DNA of 64,000 nt from Cyclina sinensis (lineage: Eukaryota; Mollusca; Bivalvia; Venerida; Veneridae). This document shows positions 1 through 14,000 of the stretch, one piece after another (within the stretch, counting starts at the first letter, position 1; every line of letters starts with the position of its first letter). The stretch lies in the NCBI GenBank assembly GCA_012932295.1, contig JAAONU010000004.1:24002872-24066871 (forward strand). Direction: 5' to 3'. The position numbers and the translations under genes are program-made. The notes beneath the pieces were generated by a model that was given only the letters and a program-made list of their open reading frames with translations, did not search any database and was not told the origin of the DNA.

Positions 1-1858
1 TTATGACAAATAAATAACCATAATACTGACAAAATGTTAACGTCAACATAAGCAAGTCCTTGGCCTTCGGTCAACCGTAAACCAATAGTTCAGCACCTAC
101 ACGATTAAGATAAAAACAAAACTGACCAAACGGACGAAAGTGACCGTACATTAGCTTTGTCGTATTTGCTCCCCTATAACGTCACAAAACAAAAAGCATA
201 TGCAGAAATAATTGCAATCACAAATTACTTAGGCCAATGGCTTTTAAAATCTGTTGTGTGGTCTTGAATTTACTTTTTTTTAAACCAAAAAATGATATTT
301 GTCAAAATCAAACTGCTTTCATTTTAATTTCATTTTTCAAAGGTCTTATAACGTAAGACAATTTTTAACATATCAAAACAAAACAGAAGATATTTAAATG
401 AAAAGAAAATATCTTGTCTTTCTGTACCATTTTAACTGCCTTTTTTCCTCATTCTTTTTTGTTTTCTTTTTCTTTCTATTTCCTTCTTTATCTAATTTGT
501 TTTGTAAACAGTCTGTCTCTTGTTGCTCTTTCTACATTTTCTTCTTTCTTCTTTCTTTCGTTCTTTCTATTTTAATGTTATTTATAAGTACCTTAAATAT
601 TATGCGAAAAAAACTCGAAAAGTAAATACTTTTGGCGAATTTAATTGATAAAAGATTACTTTTTGTATCGCTTGCAAAATTTAAGGCGCGTCCCTTCAGT
701 ATTTTAAATGTCAAAGTTGTACCTGTCGGCCAGTACACGAATTAAGATGTACCTTGTCGTTTGTGTGAGTTCAGCCAATCAGAGGCTGCATGGAACATCT
801 AGAGCAGTCGCCAATGAAAATAATATTTCCTAAGATCGCGTGTTATAACTATGATTAAGATGTGAATTAAATTGATTTTGTAATTGATTGAAAGGCAATC
901 GTGATTTTATTGTGCATATAACTGAATAATTTCTAGCCAGAAAAAAATTCTGATAAGCATTTTCTTTCCATCAGCGCATGCTCAATTTGTGTGCAAGGGT
1001 TTGTCATGATGACAAGATTTCATTTAACTTTATTAGACAAAATTTGATTTTGCTAATTTATTTTTAAGATTTGGAGTGTTTTAGTGATTTGAGAAAAGGT
1101 TTTCACTCCAATAAAGTTAAATATTTACATGAACTTATTAAGTCCAAATGATACTTAAAATCCTAAAAGCCGACCCAGTCCTGGACAAAGATTCAGAAAC
1201 CTTAAAGCCAGAGACAGGACATGAGAGTGAAAATTTTATATTCAATCATCAGGTATAGAAAATTTCCCTTCACCAGAAGAGCTATAAGATTGCCTTTAAG
1301 TATTGGTATACACCACTTTGGCGCCCTTTGACTTAATGTTGTATTGACTGAAAGGCAATCGTGATTCCTAGGTAACCGACACAAAAATAAGTGGAGAAAA
1401 GTGTCGAGAGAAAGGTCGGTTTGATTGCAGTTAAAAAAAACTCACACCGAGTTAGACGAGTAGATAGTGTGAAAACGAAAGAATTTTTTTCCTTGGCCTT
1501 GATTTTCCACTAAATGACCACCTGTCAAAAGGCAGCAGGGGTGTGTATTGCTGTATCGACAAACAATAATTAAAAGTTGTAAGTAAGGTAAATACTTACT
1601 TAAACAAAGGATTGTAATATCCGGGATGATTAATCTCTCCACCACGATCAGCCTCGAGGCTTTCAAAACAACCGTCTGACTAAAATAGCTTAATGACCGT
1701 ACCGTTATAAAAGATCGTTTCCCTGAAATGCGGCACTAGTTCACAAGTGTCACCGAAACTTAATAAGAGTTCTCCTTCGCATGGTGGCACTTTATATACA
1801 ATTAATTTTGATTTAACTTATGTAGCAAGCAACTCAGAAAAAGAACGAAAACATCAAA
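1..1858. other. Upstream flank of the CEMIP-like gene; no gene seen
   Basis: No credible coding region is visible. A pyrimidine-rich tract at about 420-570 gives a low-complexity open frame that I do not believe. Positions 884-1366 hold a damaged partial copy of the downstream gene (listed separately). The promoter and any 5' UTR exon of the gene starting at 1859 must lie here or further upstream, but I see no convincing TATA box or start-site motif. Confidence 0.6.
884..1366 (+). pseudogene. Collapsed partial duplicate of CEMIP-like intron 1 and exon 3
   Basis: Positions about 904-1162 match intron 1 sequence at about 2314-2568, and 1170-1338 match the second half of coding exon 3 plus the start of intron 3 at 3408-3575. 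The two parts are directly joined here, so about 840 bp containing exon 2 (the main G8 exon) are missing. The exon-derived part has a one-base deletion relative to exon 3 (GATTCAG instead of GATCACAG) and lacks an exon 3 acceptor, so it cannot serve as an exon. Near-identical 23-nt direct repeats (core GAAAGGCAATCGTGATT) flank the copy at 884-906 and 1344-1366. I see this as a duplication followed by deletion; the age is unknown. Confidence 0.85.
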
Positions 1859-4800
1859 ATGCTATATCTTCGTGTGTTATTTCAGCTCGTATTATTTTTC
1901 GTGTGTGCACGTGCAGACTGTCCTCACGAGCGCACGGGCCTGAAAAGGTGGTCCGATCTTGCAACGTGGGGAACGGCCGGTTTGGTAAGTAGCTTTTTGT
2001 TTATTTGTTTAGTAGATGTAAAAAAAAAACAGATATAAAATCATAACTTACCATCTACTAATGATGGAAATATAAATCAAAGCATAAAAATGTTTACATA
2101 GTAGTTGTCACCCGCATAAAACAAACACTATCTAACGTGCAGTGGTCAATCCTGTGCAACATTACTAGCATTGTAAATGCTGCTGTGGATATCTTTGGCC
2201 GAGATATACTACCATTATACTACAGAATGTCAAAACAACAGCTTTGGGAACTGAGATTAGGTCTTATTTTTATTTTAAAAGTTATCATTATTTGTCAAGA
2301 TTAGTTTGATGCCATTTTAATGTGCATATAACTGAATAATTTCTAGCCAGAAAAAATCTGATTAGTATTTTCTTTCCATCAGTCCATGCTCAGATTGTGT
2401 GCAAGTGTTGTCATGATGACAAAATTTCATTTAACTTTACTGGATAAAATTTGATTTTGGTTATTATTTTCAAGATTTTGTGTATTTAGTTCTTTGAGAA
2501 AAGGTTTTCACTCAAATGACGTTAAGCATTTACATGAACTTAATAAGTCCAAATGATTCTTAAAATCTATAAGTAATTCTAACTCACCACAAAAAAAAAC
2601 TGTTTATGGGTGGTCATTTTTTGGTCTTTCTTAAAAGTTCTGGGCTTTGTATTGAAAATATAAGATTAAATAAAATTGTCAAAAATAATGTAACTTAAAT
2701 TAACGTTAGTGTGTCATTAAGGCCAGGGAGGATCCTAATCAGTAAATCTAATGGTTGGTTAATTTGTTTTCTAGCCAAGCAATGGAGACAGTATTATCAT
2801 AACAGATCAAATCATGATGGACATTTCGCCACCACCGTTGTACAACGTCACGATACAAGACGGCGGAAGTCTGACATTCCTTCCGGAAGTAGATCTTACC
2901 TTGACGGCAGCAAATATTTATATCAATCAAAATGGATCCATGGAGATTGGTTGTGAAGATTGTCCATATCGTGGAAAACTTAAAATTGTTCTTACAGGTA
3001 CAGTTTCTACTTTCGCTTTCGAAATACTTCGGTAAAACATCTTAATGATATCCCAACAACAGAAGTAACAGATTTATATAGAATCGACTAAAAACCACAT
3101 AACAAATATGATATTGATAGAATCTTAAGAAGCTTAGAAAAAGGTTATTTGTTCAGCAGTGTGCTTAAAATGTGTGTCCTAAAGGATTATTTTGTAATTG
3201 TCTAATCACGGCTGAATACATTTTATTTTCTTTTTTCTGTTTTGTTGTTATTGTTCTCGCAGTTTTGTGATACAAATGTAAGCCTTTGTCCATTTAAAAT
3301 TGTTTTCTCACTGATATATCTAAGGTAATCGAGAATCGCATGAATATGAGAAGGAGCCTAAAGTAATCCTTGTAGGGCAAGGAGGAACTCTCGAGATACA
3401 TGGGCAACCGACCCAGTCCTGGACAAAGATCACAGAAACCTTAAAGCCAGAGACAGGATATGAGAGTGGAAATTTTATATTCAATCACCAGGTAATCAAA
3501 CTTTCGTTTTACAAGAAGTGTTATAAAATTGCCTACAAGTATTGGTATACATCATTTTGTCACCCTTTGACTTAAATTAGGTTTTCTCGAAAAATTCTAA
3601 TCGGTCCTTCATAGATACTGCATGCTTTTTGGTGTGCTTACCCTTCGTATAAACTGATAACAGACAAACAAAGAGAAAACATTATATCTTTCAGCAATAA
3701 ATTTATTTAGCATGACTCATTTTTGAGCAAGTGGGGTTTTTGTCAATATTCTGTTCTTTAGGCAAATGTTCATATTCCGAATCCATTAAGACATTAACAG
3801 CTACAGATTACACATATCACTCTACTTTTTGTTGCCATTTAGTGGGAGGAGAGTTATGTCAATCAAGATTCTGGGAGGTCAGGAATTGTAGCATATACCT
3901 TTGGTTTCGACAATGTTGGAACACCATATGTGAAGGACTTCGGCGTGTACGATTTCAAATGGAGTAACTCTGAGCTCGAAGAACACATAAATAGTACGTG
4001 ATTGCCTTGAAAAGAAAGTTTATACTGTAAATGTTGCTACCCGTTACAATTGAACTCTTATGAAATGAAGTATTATTTCAACATTCTTTTGATGAAACAT
4101 TTATATTTAGATTACCCACACACTTCCCATGTAGAAATGAATGTTTCCTGAAACAAAATTAATGAATAAAATCGAAAGTCTGTTATCAAAAATTTTGCAG
4201 GTTTTTTAAGGATGACCATGAATCAGTGTTAAGCCTTTTTCAGAAAGTTTCGCCTGAAACGTGTAGGTAAAACTCATTTTATCATATGTTTTATCTATTG
4301 CTCAAGAACCTAAAGTACAATATCAACGTATGACTATTTTCGTATATCAGGAGTGTTGGATGGGGACGTGCTTATGATGGCAACTCAGATTCAAGTCACT
4401 CTTAGAGAACCGGACAGGCAAAGTACCGGAGCATATGATGCGTACGAGACTCTCGTGCATGGAAACATTACCGGAAACAGCATATTGCGTTCACTACAAC
4501 AAGATGGCAGCACTTGGGCGTTCGTCTACCAAAAAGGTAAAACATGGAAAGGTTAATAATTAACCATTATTTCAAAATGTATTCTGTATAACCCGTCGTA
4601 ATTAATTGCTGTCTATAAGCTTTTATTTGCATAAGGTAAAAAGAATGATGATATATATTCTTAACATATAAAGTTATTTCGTTATTTTTTAAGATAATAG
4701 ATTTTTATTTACATGAACTTTTCAGTTTATTCCTGAGAGTTCCGTATCAAAGATTGTGTAACCTGTCTATTTTTAATTATTTGATCTTGTACATCCACAG

Positions 4801-7800
4801 GTAATCCAGACAGTTACTCGGAAGAAACTAATCCACTAGGCACAACGTCGACAGCGAGATTTTGCTATAGCACAGATATGATATTTACAGCGCAAACGGT
4901 CGGTAGTATGACCAGAGGTCGACAGCAAGATAACTTCCTCGTGTCCAACAGAAATGGGATTTTCCCATTGGTTGAGACAATTGATGACGTCACAACATGG
5001 CAGCCAGGTAAGTACTTACTTTCTCTAGAATCATGAAAGGCACTTTAGATGATTGAAAAAAAAACAGAATTAAACCCTTTTTTAATAACGCACTTCCCTC
5101 ACTTCCAGTTCAACAGTTTGTCTTAAATATATAGACGTCAATAATTCACAATTATTTTACATCGTTTTCACTTTTTTTAAATAAAATTCGACGTTCAGTA
5201 GAACTCAAAGTGTATGCTCCAGTAGCTTTTAGGTATAAATTTTATTATTATTATGTTTATTATTATTATAATCATTATTATTATTATTATTTTATTATTA
5301 CACCAGACTTTTAAAGCACCATTTTCATACATGCATACGCTCAAAGGCGCTGTACAATGATGTTAATTTTAACAAACAATACACATCCAGAAACATCAAG
5401 AAACAAGGCCATATACAATATATTATAAAACTGAAAATAAAATTTCAGAGTTTAAACATTTTAAATAAGACTGCTGAAAATGATATATGTATACTATTTG
5501 AATGTTCTTGTGTTTTTTGCATTCAAAGCTTCAAGACTACACCTGATAAAAAGTTTATCACCTTTGTTTATTTCATGCTTTTCAATGGATTATTGAAATA
5601 TATCAGTAGATTAAATCCTGATAATCTCACTGTTTCAAACAGTGAAATTATCATTTTGATAATTTCACTGCTACGGAACTACTTTTTTTCCCTTCAATGC
5701 ACCCCATATACATGTACAAAAGTACAACTTGAGTTGTCTGCAGCCGTTGATCCGTGTTCGCCGATAATTAGGCCATACAAACGTATCAGGATGCTACCTG
5801 ACAGTGACACTGATTCTAATTAATATGAATTAGGCAAATAATATACCTGTTATGATGTTCGTTCACTAGTTTGATTTAAATCCTTGTTTTGTTTATAATT
5901 CCCACACACGTTGTGAATGAAAAAAAATGGCGGATTGAACTGAGCTGACTTCGATTCACGCGCAGTAATTCAGTAGCTTTATCAGCCTAAAACTGTTGTT
6001 TACTCTAAATAAATTTACCAAACGATTTCTTTTTTCTGTTTGACATAAAATAATAAATGAATAAGACGCTGTCTAGTGAATTATATATTAAAAATGAGAG
6101 TTTATCTGGAACTATTTTTATTACGAAATATACATGTGTTAGCACGTGAAGAAGAAGGAAAGTGGGGCACCAGACGGGGAACACTTGGATAGGTAAAACA
6201 TTAAAAATGAGAAATAATTCAAATAATCCACTGAAAAGCATGAAATAAAAAGAAAATTTGTTTGTTTTTGGTGTAAGATCGAAATTTATTTCATCTCGTG
6301 ATGGCAAGGATTAAATATTTTCACTCGTGGCTGCGCCACTCGTGAAAATATAAATCCTTGCCATCACTCGATGAAATAAATTTCGATCTTACACCAAAAC
6401 AAACAAATATCCTCTATTTTATACACCAGTTCAGTTATTTTTGAAAACAGAAAGTCTATAATGAAAAAATGTTGTGGAATAGAAATAGATGTTATTTCAT
6501 CATCAGACGTAACGTTACATTTGCGTGTTTAACATTCTTACAGAAATTGTCCATGTGTTTTTCATGTTAAATGTTTAGGAGCTTCTCACTTTACTATTTC
6601 CAGAAAGTTCTGTTTGATAATATATATTGTTGCATATCTAAATGTAATATTTATTGTAATTTTATATATATTTTCCATGCATCATCAGCTCAATCTTGCT
6701 TTGCCATGGCTCCAAGCTGAGAGGTTGTGAACAGTATTATTAAAAAAGTATTAGAATGATGAGAGTTTCTTCATTTTTGTTTTAGGTGACCGTGTCGTGA
6801 TCGCCTCAACAGACTACGACTGGGAGCAAGCAGAGGAAAGGCGGATTGTGTTTTGTCCTGACTGCTCGAAAAACCAGTTCAGAATCAACGGTATGTGGAA
6901 TATATACATGCATAAACAAGCAGTCCTATAGATTCTTGGCGGGGTAAACGGCGTCATCTAGCCTATTTGACGACGATGACAATGAATTATTTGTGTCCTT
7001 TTCAATGCTGCCGTCATGTGAAATTGACATCACCTTTGTTTTCGCAGAAATTATTCTATATATGAATTAATGATTAACAAAAAAAAGAAACGGTGTAGAA
7101 AAAAGATATGAAATGTTATTTTATGCCTACCAATGAAATATAGGGAAATATCAGTGAGATAAAAGTGATAATACACTGTTTTGAATCAGTTAATTACCAT
7201 TTTGATAATACACTGTTTGTGCCGGAACTACTGCTTGATGAAACTTCAGGAATTTCCCCCACCACGTAAATACAAGAGAATCCGCTGTATTTCAGACTGT
7301 GACAGCGAGTGAAATTTATTTACCTTGTTAAATCCAGTTATAATATTGAATTCCTGAGCCTAACTAGTTGTGAACAATGATGAAATTCGCCATAAATTAT
7401 TTAAAATGTCTGATTTGTTTACATAACTCACATGGACAATATCCAATATAGCCGACTTTCAATTCAATTGATTGAATATTACTCGGTATTAATCTGCTTT
7501 TATAATTAAAGTATGTATGGCTAAAATTCAATAAATATTGATAAACTGTGTAGAGAAAAATAAATGTTATTTGATGAAAGTGTTTTCAGTTTATTTCAGC
7601 AGAAGTAAAGTTATCATATGTATTGGAGATTGTCTGCACTTCTTTTTGTGCGGAGTAACCAAAGTACGCATTAACTGATTTGGGGCTCACCATGGGGAAT
7701 TTATTGAAGGCCCTGATTAAAAATATCATAAAAAACCCATTTTTTGACGTGTTGGCATAAAATAAAAAGAAAATTTGTTTGTTTTATAGTGGAAGATGGG

Positions 7801-8012
7801 AATTTATTTCATCTCGTGAACACCATATGTTGATATTTTCACTCGTGGCTGCGCCACTCGTGAAAATATCACATATGGTGTTCACTTGATGAAATAAATT
7901 CTCATCTTCCACAAAAACAAACAAATATCCTCTATTACTTGTTCTTTTTTTCAAGGTTTTGCTTTTAACTGAATATCAAAATTTTAATGGTAATGAGCAG
8001 GGTGTTTTAGGG

Positions 8013-8054
<42 letters not shown>

Positions 8055-11000
8055 TCCGTTTCTGTATATTAAATATCATCATATTTTCCAGAACCTGTAA
8101 ACTTTGTCCACTTCGGACAGGCGTTGTATGATGCCGTGGACATGCGGGCAGAGGTGGGACTTTTAACACGTAATGTGGTTATACATGGACAGGTCGAGGA
8201 CGAGTGCCCTGTCTATAATGGGAACTGTGACGACAATAAAGTGCGCGGCCTCGACACATTTGGTGCTCATATTAAGGTAAAGACAGTTCGCACTGTTTTC
8301 ATATTAGAATATGTTAGTTATAACTCGTTTGTAGCTGAGCACAAGAAAAAAACATTGCAGCAGTTGGTCGCTTTTGGTAGTTTTCGCATTTGTGAAAAAT
8401 AGTTCGAGCTGATTTCCCTTCCGCGTCACCTAAACGTGAGCCTTTTCTTCGCTATCTTGCCAGGTTCTGAAAGACTTTGCCAACGTTCACATTGAGTATA
8501 CTGAGATGTACAATATGGGCCAACAAACAGATGCCGGCCGATACCCCATACACTTCCATATGACCTTTGAGAAGCTACCGGAGACCAGGGTGCCAAGAAT
8601 CAGGGGCAACTCGATACATGATACCTTTGCAAGATGTGTTACGATCCACGGTAGTAATGGAATCGAGGTAACAAAATAAAATCTTTGCTGTTAGATGGGG
8701 CATAATTAAGTTGATAAAATTTTCATGGAAGGTACTCAGCATGACATAAAGGGACGATGATATTCATGCAGTTTTAAGCTGAAAATGTGGTGAAAAAAAA
8801 GAACTTCAAAACGTTTTTCTGTCAATAAGTCTTATATGTTTGTAAGTACTGCTTTTTTGGAGAGAATATACATTGAGATACTGCCCTGTTTCATAAGACT
8901 AATTGGGAACAACCTAAAATGCAAAATACCTTTTATCTGTCAACTTTTTCAGATTATTGATAATTTCTGTTACAATCATATGGGCCATGGTTTCTTCTTG
9001 GAAGATGGGGGAGAGATGGGTAATTTATTTGACGGTAACCTTGCCATGACTACAAGAAGGGCGACAGGAAACCTTGAGCCTGTAGACAAAAAGTAAGTTT
9101 GTGAGAAGCAAAAAGGAAATAATGTAAACTTCTGAATCACTTATATACTGTCGTTTACTAGGACTAGAATTACTTCCTAAAATACCATTAGATGTTTTGC
9201 CTATGAATGGTTATTTCTACAAATGTTAGCTTTTGATTGCGTATATTCAGTGAAACTGAAAGAACTGTTTTTTTTTTCTTTTGCTAATGTATGAAAATAA
9301 AAATGCTTTTTTGACGTTGTTCGTCCGTATTAAAACAGATTTTTTTGACAAACTGGTGTGTATTTTCCTCTGAATATCATTCGGGCAGGAAAATAAAATT
9401 GAGCCCCTCTTCTGTTCTAGGATTAAAAGACATTATAATTAGTGAATAAAACACCAACTAAAATGGTTTGTATCCGATAAATAATTTATCTTTGCCAAAT
9501 TGAAGTCAGAAAGTGATAAAAACTGTGTGTTCCGGCATTGATCGTTTTGTCTTTTAAAATGGGCTTTTATTTTTTGCAGTCTCCAAAACTGTAGTGGTAT
9601 ATTTTGTTCTTCAGCCGTCCAGCCAGTTTTTGGTTCACCAGTCCTCTCAATCGATATAGAAATAACGTGGCCGCCGGTGGAGAGGGCACTGGGATATGGG
9701 TTGTTTTCCCCGACGAACCCCTGCCGCCGACAAGAAGTTTTAATGTCATGGAGAAGTTTGAAGCAAAGAGGACAATGCTACAGGAATTTGATAATAACGT
9801 CGCCCATTCGCAGAATGCAGTAAGAACTATGATATTCTATCTATGACAAGCTTGATTACAATACAGTTAAATCTCAAAATTGTCATAATGTAATCTTCGG
9901 CATTTTCCGCCCCATTACTTTGAAAGTGCATACGTTGTCCGCTGCAGATGTTGACTTTATCTGATAAACTAAATGTTTATTCCCAGAAAATGACCTGTGT
10001 TTATCAAACACAGTTATGTAACTTATTGCACATTTTATCAGCTCCGACAATCTAAACTGTTAATTATAACAACCTCAGGGTGATATATATAATATCTTTG
10101 CGTGGTTCAATCTGACACGTTTTTGTGCTATTGATCTTCACGACTCGATTGTACTTTTAAGTGGTTGGGACATTTTTTATGTTTAGCAACATTCTTGCAT
10201 ATCTGGATCTCAGTTATTCAGAAATACACCGCTCGCGTTCAAATAACAATTTGTTAGTTTATTATCAAGTCCCAGTTTAACTTAATGCTGTACAGTTTTA
10301 ACCAGCACTTTTAAAGTCTAAATTGATGTAGCCACAAATATGTCTTTTAACTTGTTTACATGTATATATGTGTCGAACTTGTAAAAATGTCTATATGTGT
10401 TCGCGTCAGATAATTACAATATCTCGAGTTAACTATGATTTTTGACCGTCAATGTTGTCTCAAGTTACAGCAGGCTGTAGAATTGCCCTCAGAAAATTCT
10501 TCCATACGTTTTTACCAATACTTACGACGAAAGGGATCGATAATGCAGTTATGTTGACAGGAGATGATGACCCAAGGACCTTCTAGTTTGAAAAACGCAT
10601 TATATCTTAGACACTGGAATTAATGTCCTTAAGTCTGCAGTACATTGATACCCTTGTGGTAGATTTCTTTTCAGCATCAGCTTGTCAAATTAAAGGGTCC
10701 CTAAAGGGTCATATTTATTCATTTTATACGAAAACCAGCATCAAATGTTTGCTTTATTTCAGTTTGGTGTTATGATTGGTAACAGGCTTCAAGATAACAG
10801 GAACGTACATTGCTGTAACCAATGGCAACCTCTGCTGGACCCGAAAAATGCTGACTCTGAACCAATAGATATCAATCTTTCCAGAATCACAGGTCAGTAG
10901 GTGCATATTTTTTGTTTTAATAACGTACTCGAAATTACGCCAGAATCGTTATGTGCTGTAACTCAGTTTATTGCCTTTAGTGTGGAAAATATAGTAAATG

Positions 11001-14000
11001 TAGTTTCCGGCATATTATCCAGTATTTTACAGTTATTGTCTAAGAAATTGAAGACTAGCTTTAATCAGTTTAAAATGCCAAAAATGTAATATTTCTATTA
11101 ATATTACGTAATTTATTTTAAACTTTTTTACAGGGTACAAGAACAGAAATACTAATATCTGGATTGAGGGAGGATTTCTCAACGTCACACAAGTGTCGTA
11201 AGTGAGAGTTTTATAGCAAATGTCTACAAGGGTTGTTTCAACAGTCACATTAAATATAATTAAATAGCTTGAAATAGTTTGATTAGCGTCCTCAACATTA
11301 TCTTAATAACTGGCGAACTTTTGTTCATTGTGTTACCATGTCAGAGCAAACGACGCACAACATTTACCAAAATGCCGGTTGAAGAAATACTGAAACTTTT
11401 TTCGACCGAACTTTATTTTACCTAATTTCACATTTTTATTATCTGTATTTTCAGAGTATCGGACAGTTTGAACGGAATTTTTGTTACAAAGTAAGTATAT
11501 GAAATTAGTTTAAACTCTGCTGTTGTTTTGAGGAATTTTGAAATTGATGGATAAACCTTGTTTTAACTGTTGTCCAAACCTTTTCACCACTTGGCACGTG
11601 TGATAAGCTAGGTCGCCGTCACTTTTCTTTTCATCCATTTAAAATTTACACACAGCAGAACTGCTGAACAAGAATATGTTTCTTTCCTTAAAATTATTAT
11701 TATTACAAATATTCGGGTTTTGTCTCCCACTACTAAAATAGCTTTCTTGTATAAATTGGGTCGTTTTCAAGACAAGTCAGAATACACATTTACAAAGCTG
11801 TCCCGAAGAACGAGATTCTGCGAGAATTTCATGACATAACGACGTCGGAAGTGAAATGTTGTCGTCATTGATATTAGACACAGTAAAGAAATGACAACAA
11901 AAATGAATAACAGGAGAATGGCGTCCAGTCAAATTGCTGTGTTGAAGGAATTCGATACCGGCTGAAGCCGTATGACGAGTAAGTGTATTGACGGAAATAT
12001 GACCAAGCTGTTCTTATATGTTGAACGGTCATCTGAATGCTTATCCTTATTCTAGAGGCGTATTTTGATTGATACTGTTGCCTTTAAAAGCAAACTTTTG
12101 AATTTTCAGTGAAGGCCAGCAAGACAAGAGGACCGGAAGGTTGAGTCATGCTGTTGTGATTGGTGACAGTGAAAATCGTGGTGAACCGTCAATAGACGGA
12201 TTTGACCGAAGTATTCCGATGCCATGGAATGAGTAAGTATATTTGTTGCCGTTTTATACATTGTTGTTTATGACATTCTGTTATATAACGGTTGCAATGT
12301 TCACCTGTTTTGCGTTTTCTGTGTAAGCAATATGAAAGCTACTGAAAATTGTCCATAAGTACACTGTAGGTAACCTGGTATTACTTGAAGATAGTTATAA
12401 CTTTCTCTTTTTCTTTTCTTTGTATCGAATATATGTTATTCTTGACTCGGAATTTACACAAACAGAAAAAGTTATAGTTTGTTGACATAGTTTGAATTCC
12501 CGAACTAACTTTAACTGTATGCTTCCTTTCTTAGCAAATTTAGGGTAAGGCCTCACTCTGGGATCACAATGTGGAAAGGACCCACACAGTACAGTGACAT
12601 TTGGTTTGATGGTTTCCAGTCAAACAACGTTTACGATATTGCAGCCATTGCCAAGAACCGTAACTCTCCTTATTTCTTTTCGGTGACCACTTCATTCGAG
12701 AATGTACAGTTTGCCTTTGACGACGAGGTTTGCAGTATTCTATATTAATGTGTCAACATTTAAAGCCCAAGCATTATACGCTAGTGCAGGCACACTTATT
12801 ACTGATAATGTCTCACAAATAACACATTTATTGGAATAATTTTGAATTATATATATTTGAAACAGTTAACAGTTCTAACTATAATCCGTGGTCATTTGAA
12901 AAAATACATGTATATCCTCCCTGTATTGAGTCTTATAACATAAAAATGCTTAACATTGCTAAACAGATTTCATCATCAGGTTTTATGATTGTGTTAAAGT
13001 GACACCAAATATTTCCTTCAGACTATTAAAAACTGGTGGGAAACTTTTCTGTACTGAAGGAACGTTACGTTTATTTATTTTCTATATTCAACTGATTAAA
13101 AGTATATAACATTGTGTTTGTGTGTCATGTTTATATAGGAAGGCAAAGGGACTTACACGATATCGGGAGTGAGCGGAGTTGACCCTGGCTGGGATTCAAC
13201 AAAAGACGGACAGAAGATCTCGGGTTTCACTTTTCACGCAAATTTCTCCACGGACGTAGAGAGGTACTATGTTGTTAAACCCGATCATCTCTCGGCGGCC
13301 GCCTCAGATTGTATCGTACGACCAAACTGGCGAATGGCACTCTGCCAAACTAAATACGGAAATGTGAGTGTGTTTGCCGAAGTCTTTGGTAGTTTTAATA
13401 TCTTAGAGTGGAACTATAGGATATAAAAGTTCTGAGCCAAACCAATTATCTTATTAATTTTCTTTTGAGAATCTCAACAAAACGTGTTTATTACGAAAAA
13501 AACGAATTTGCTTTATAAGAATTTCCTGGCTAGAAATGTCTATATAAACATCGCAATTTAACTTTTATACATAAATGAAGCATTTAAGCTGTGTGTGTCT
13601 GGAAATATATACCAATTAGTATCCACAGGTGTCAGAAAATGTGTGATATATGACCAAGTTCATATCGCTTTTTGTCAAGATTCTTTTTATTTACTTTGTT
13701 AAGTAGAATAGTTCAGAAAAAATACTGTTTATTTCAGCTCCGCGTTCAAGGGAAATTTGACAGTTTAGGGTCACGTGGTGTATTCGTGCGCGATGATTTA
13801 CCAAGTGCTCAGCTCAATCTTGAACTGAAAACAAGAACAGGTCCTACTGTGGTGTTGGACGGGAGCCGTTTTTATACATTCCATACTGTCGGAGAGATTC
13901 CGGACTGGATCAGATTCTCCGCCGACGGAATAGAAACGTAAGGAAATAGTTATATTACAAAAAGCTTATAAAAAGAGATTAGTTTGTTTACGTTTAAAGG

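Noticed and set aside
398..625. 75-aa open frame on + strand
   Set aside because: Encoded by a pyrimidine-rich tract, giving runs of Phe/Leu/Ser; no motif and no gene context.
1747..1992. 81-aa frame overlapping exon 1 of the CEMIP-like gene
   Set aside because: Different reading frame from the exon that encodes the signal peptide and joins in phase to the G8 exon.
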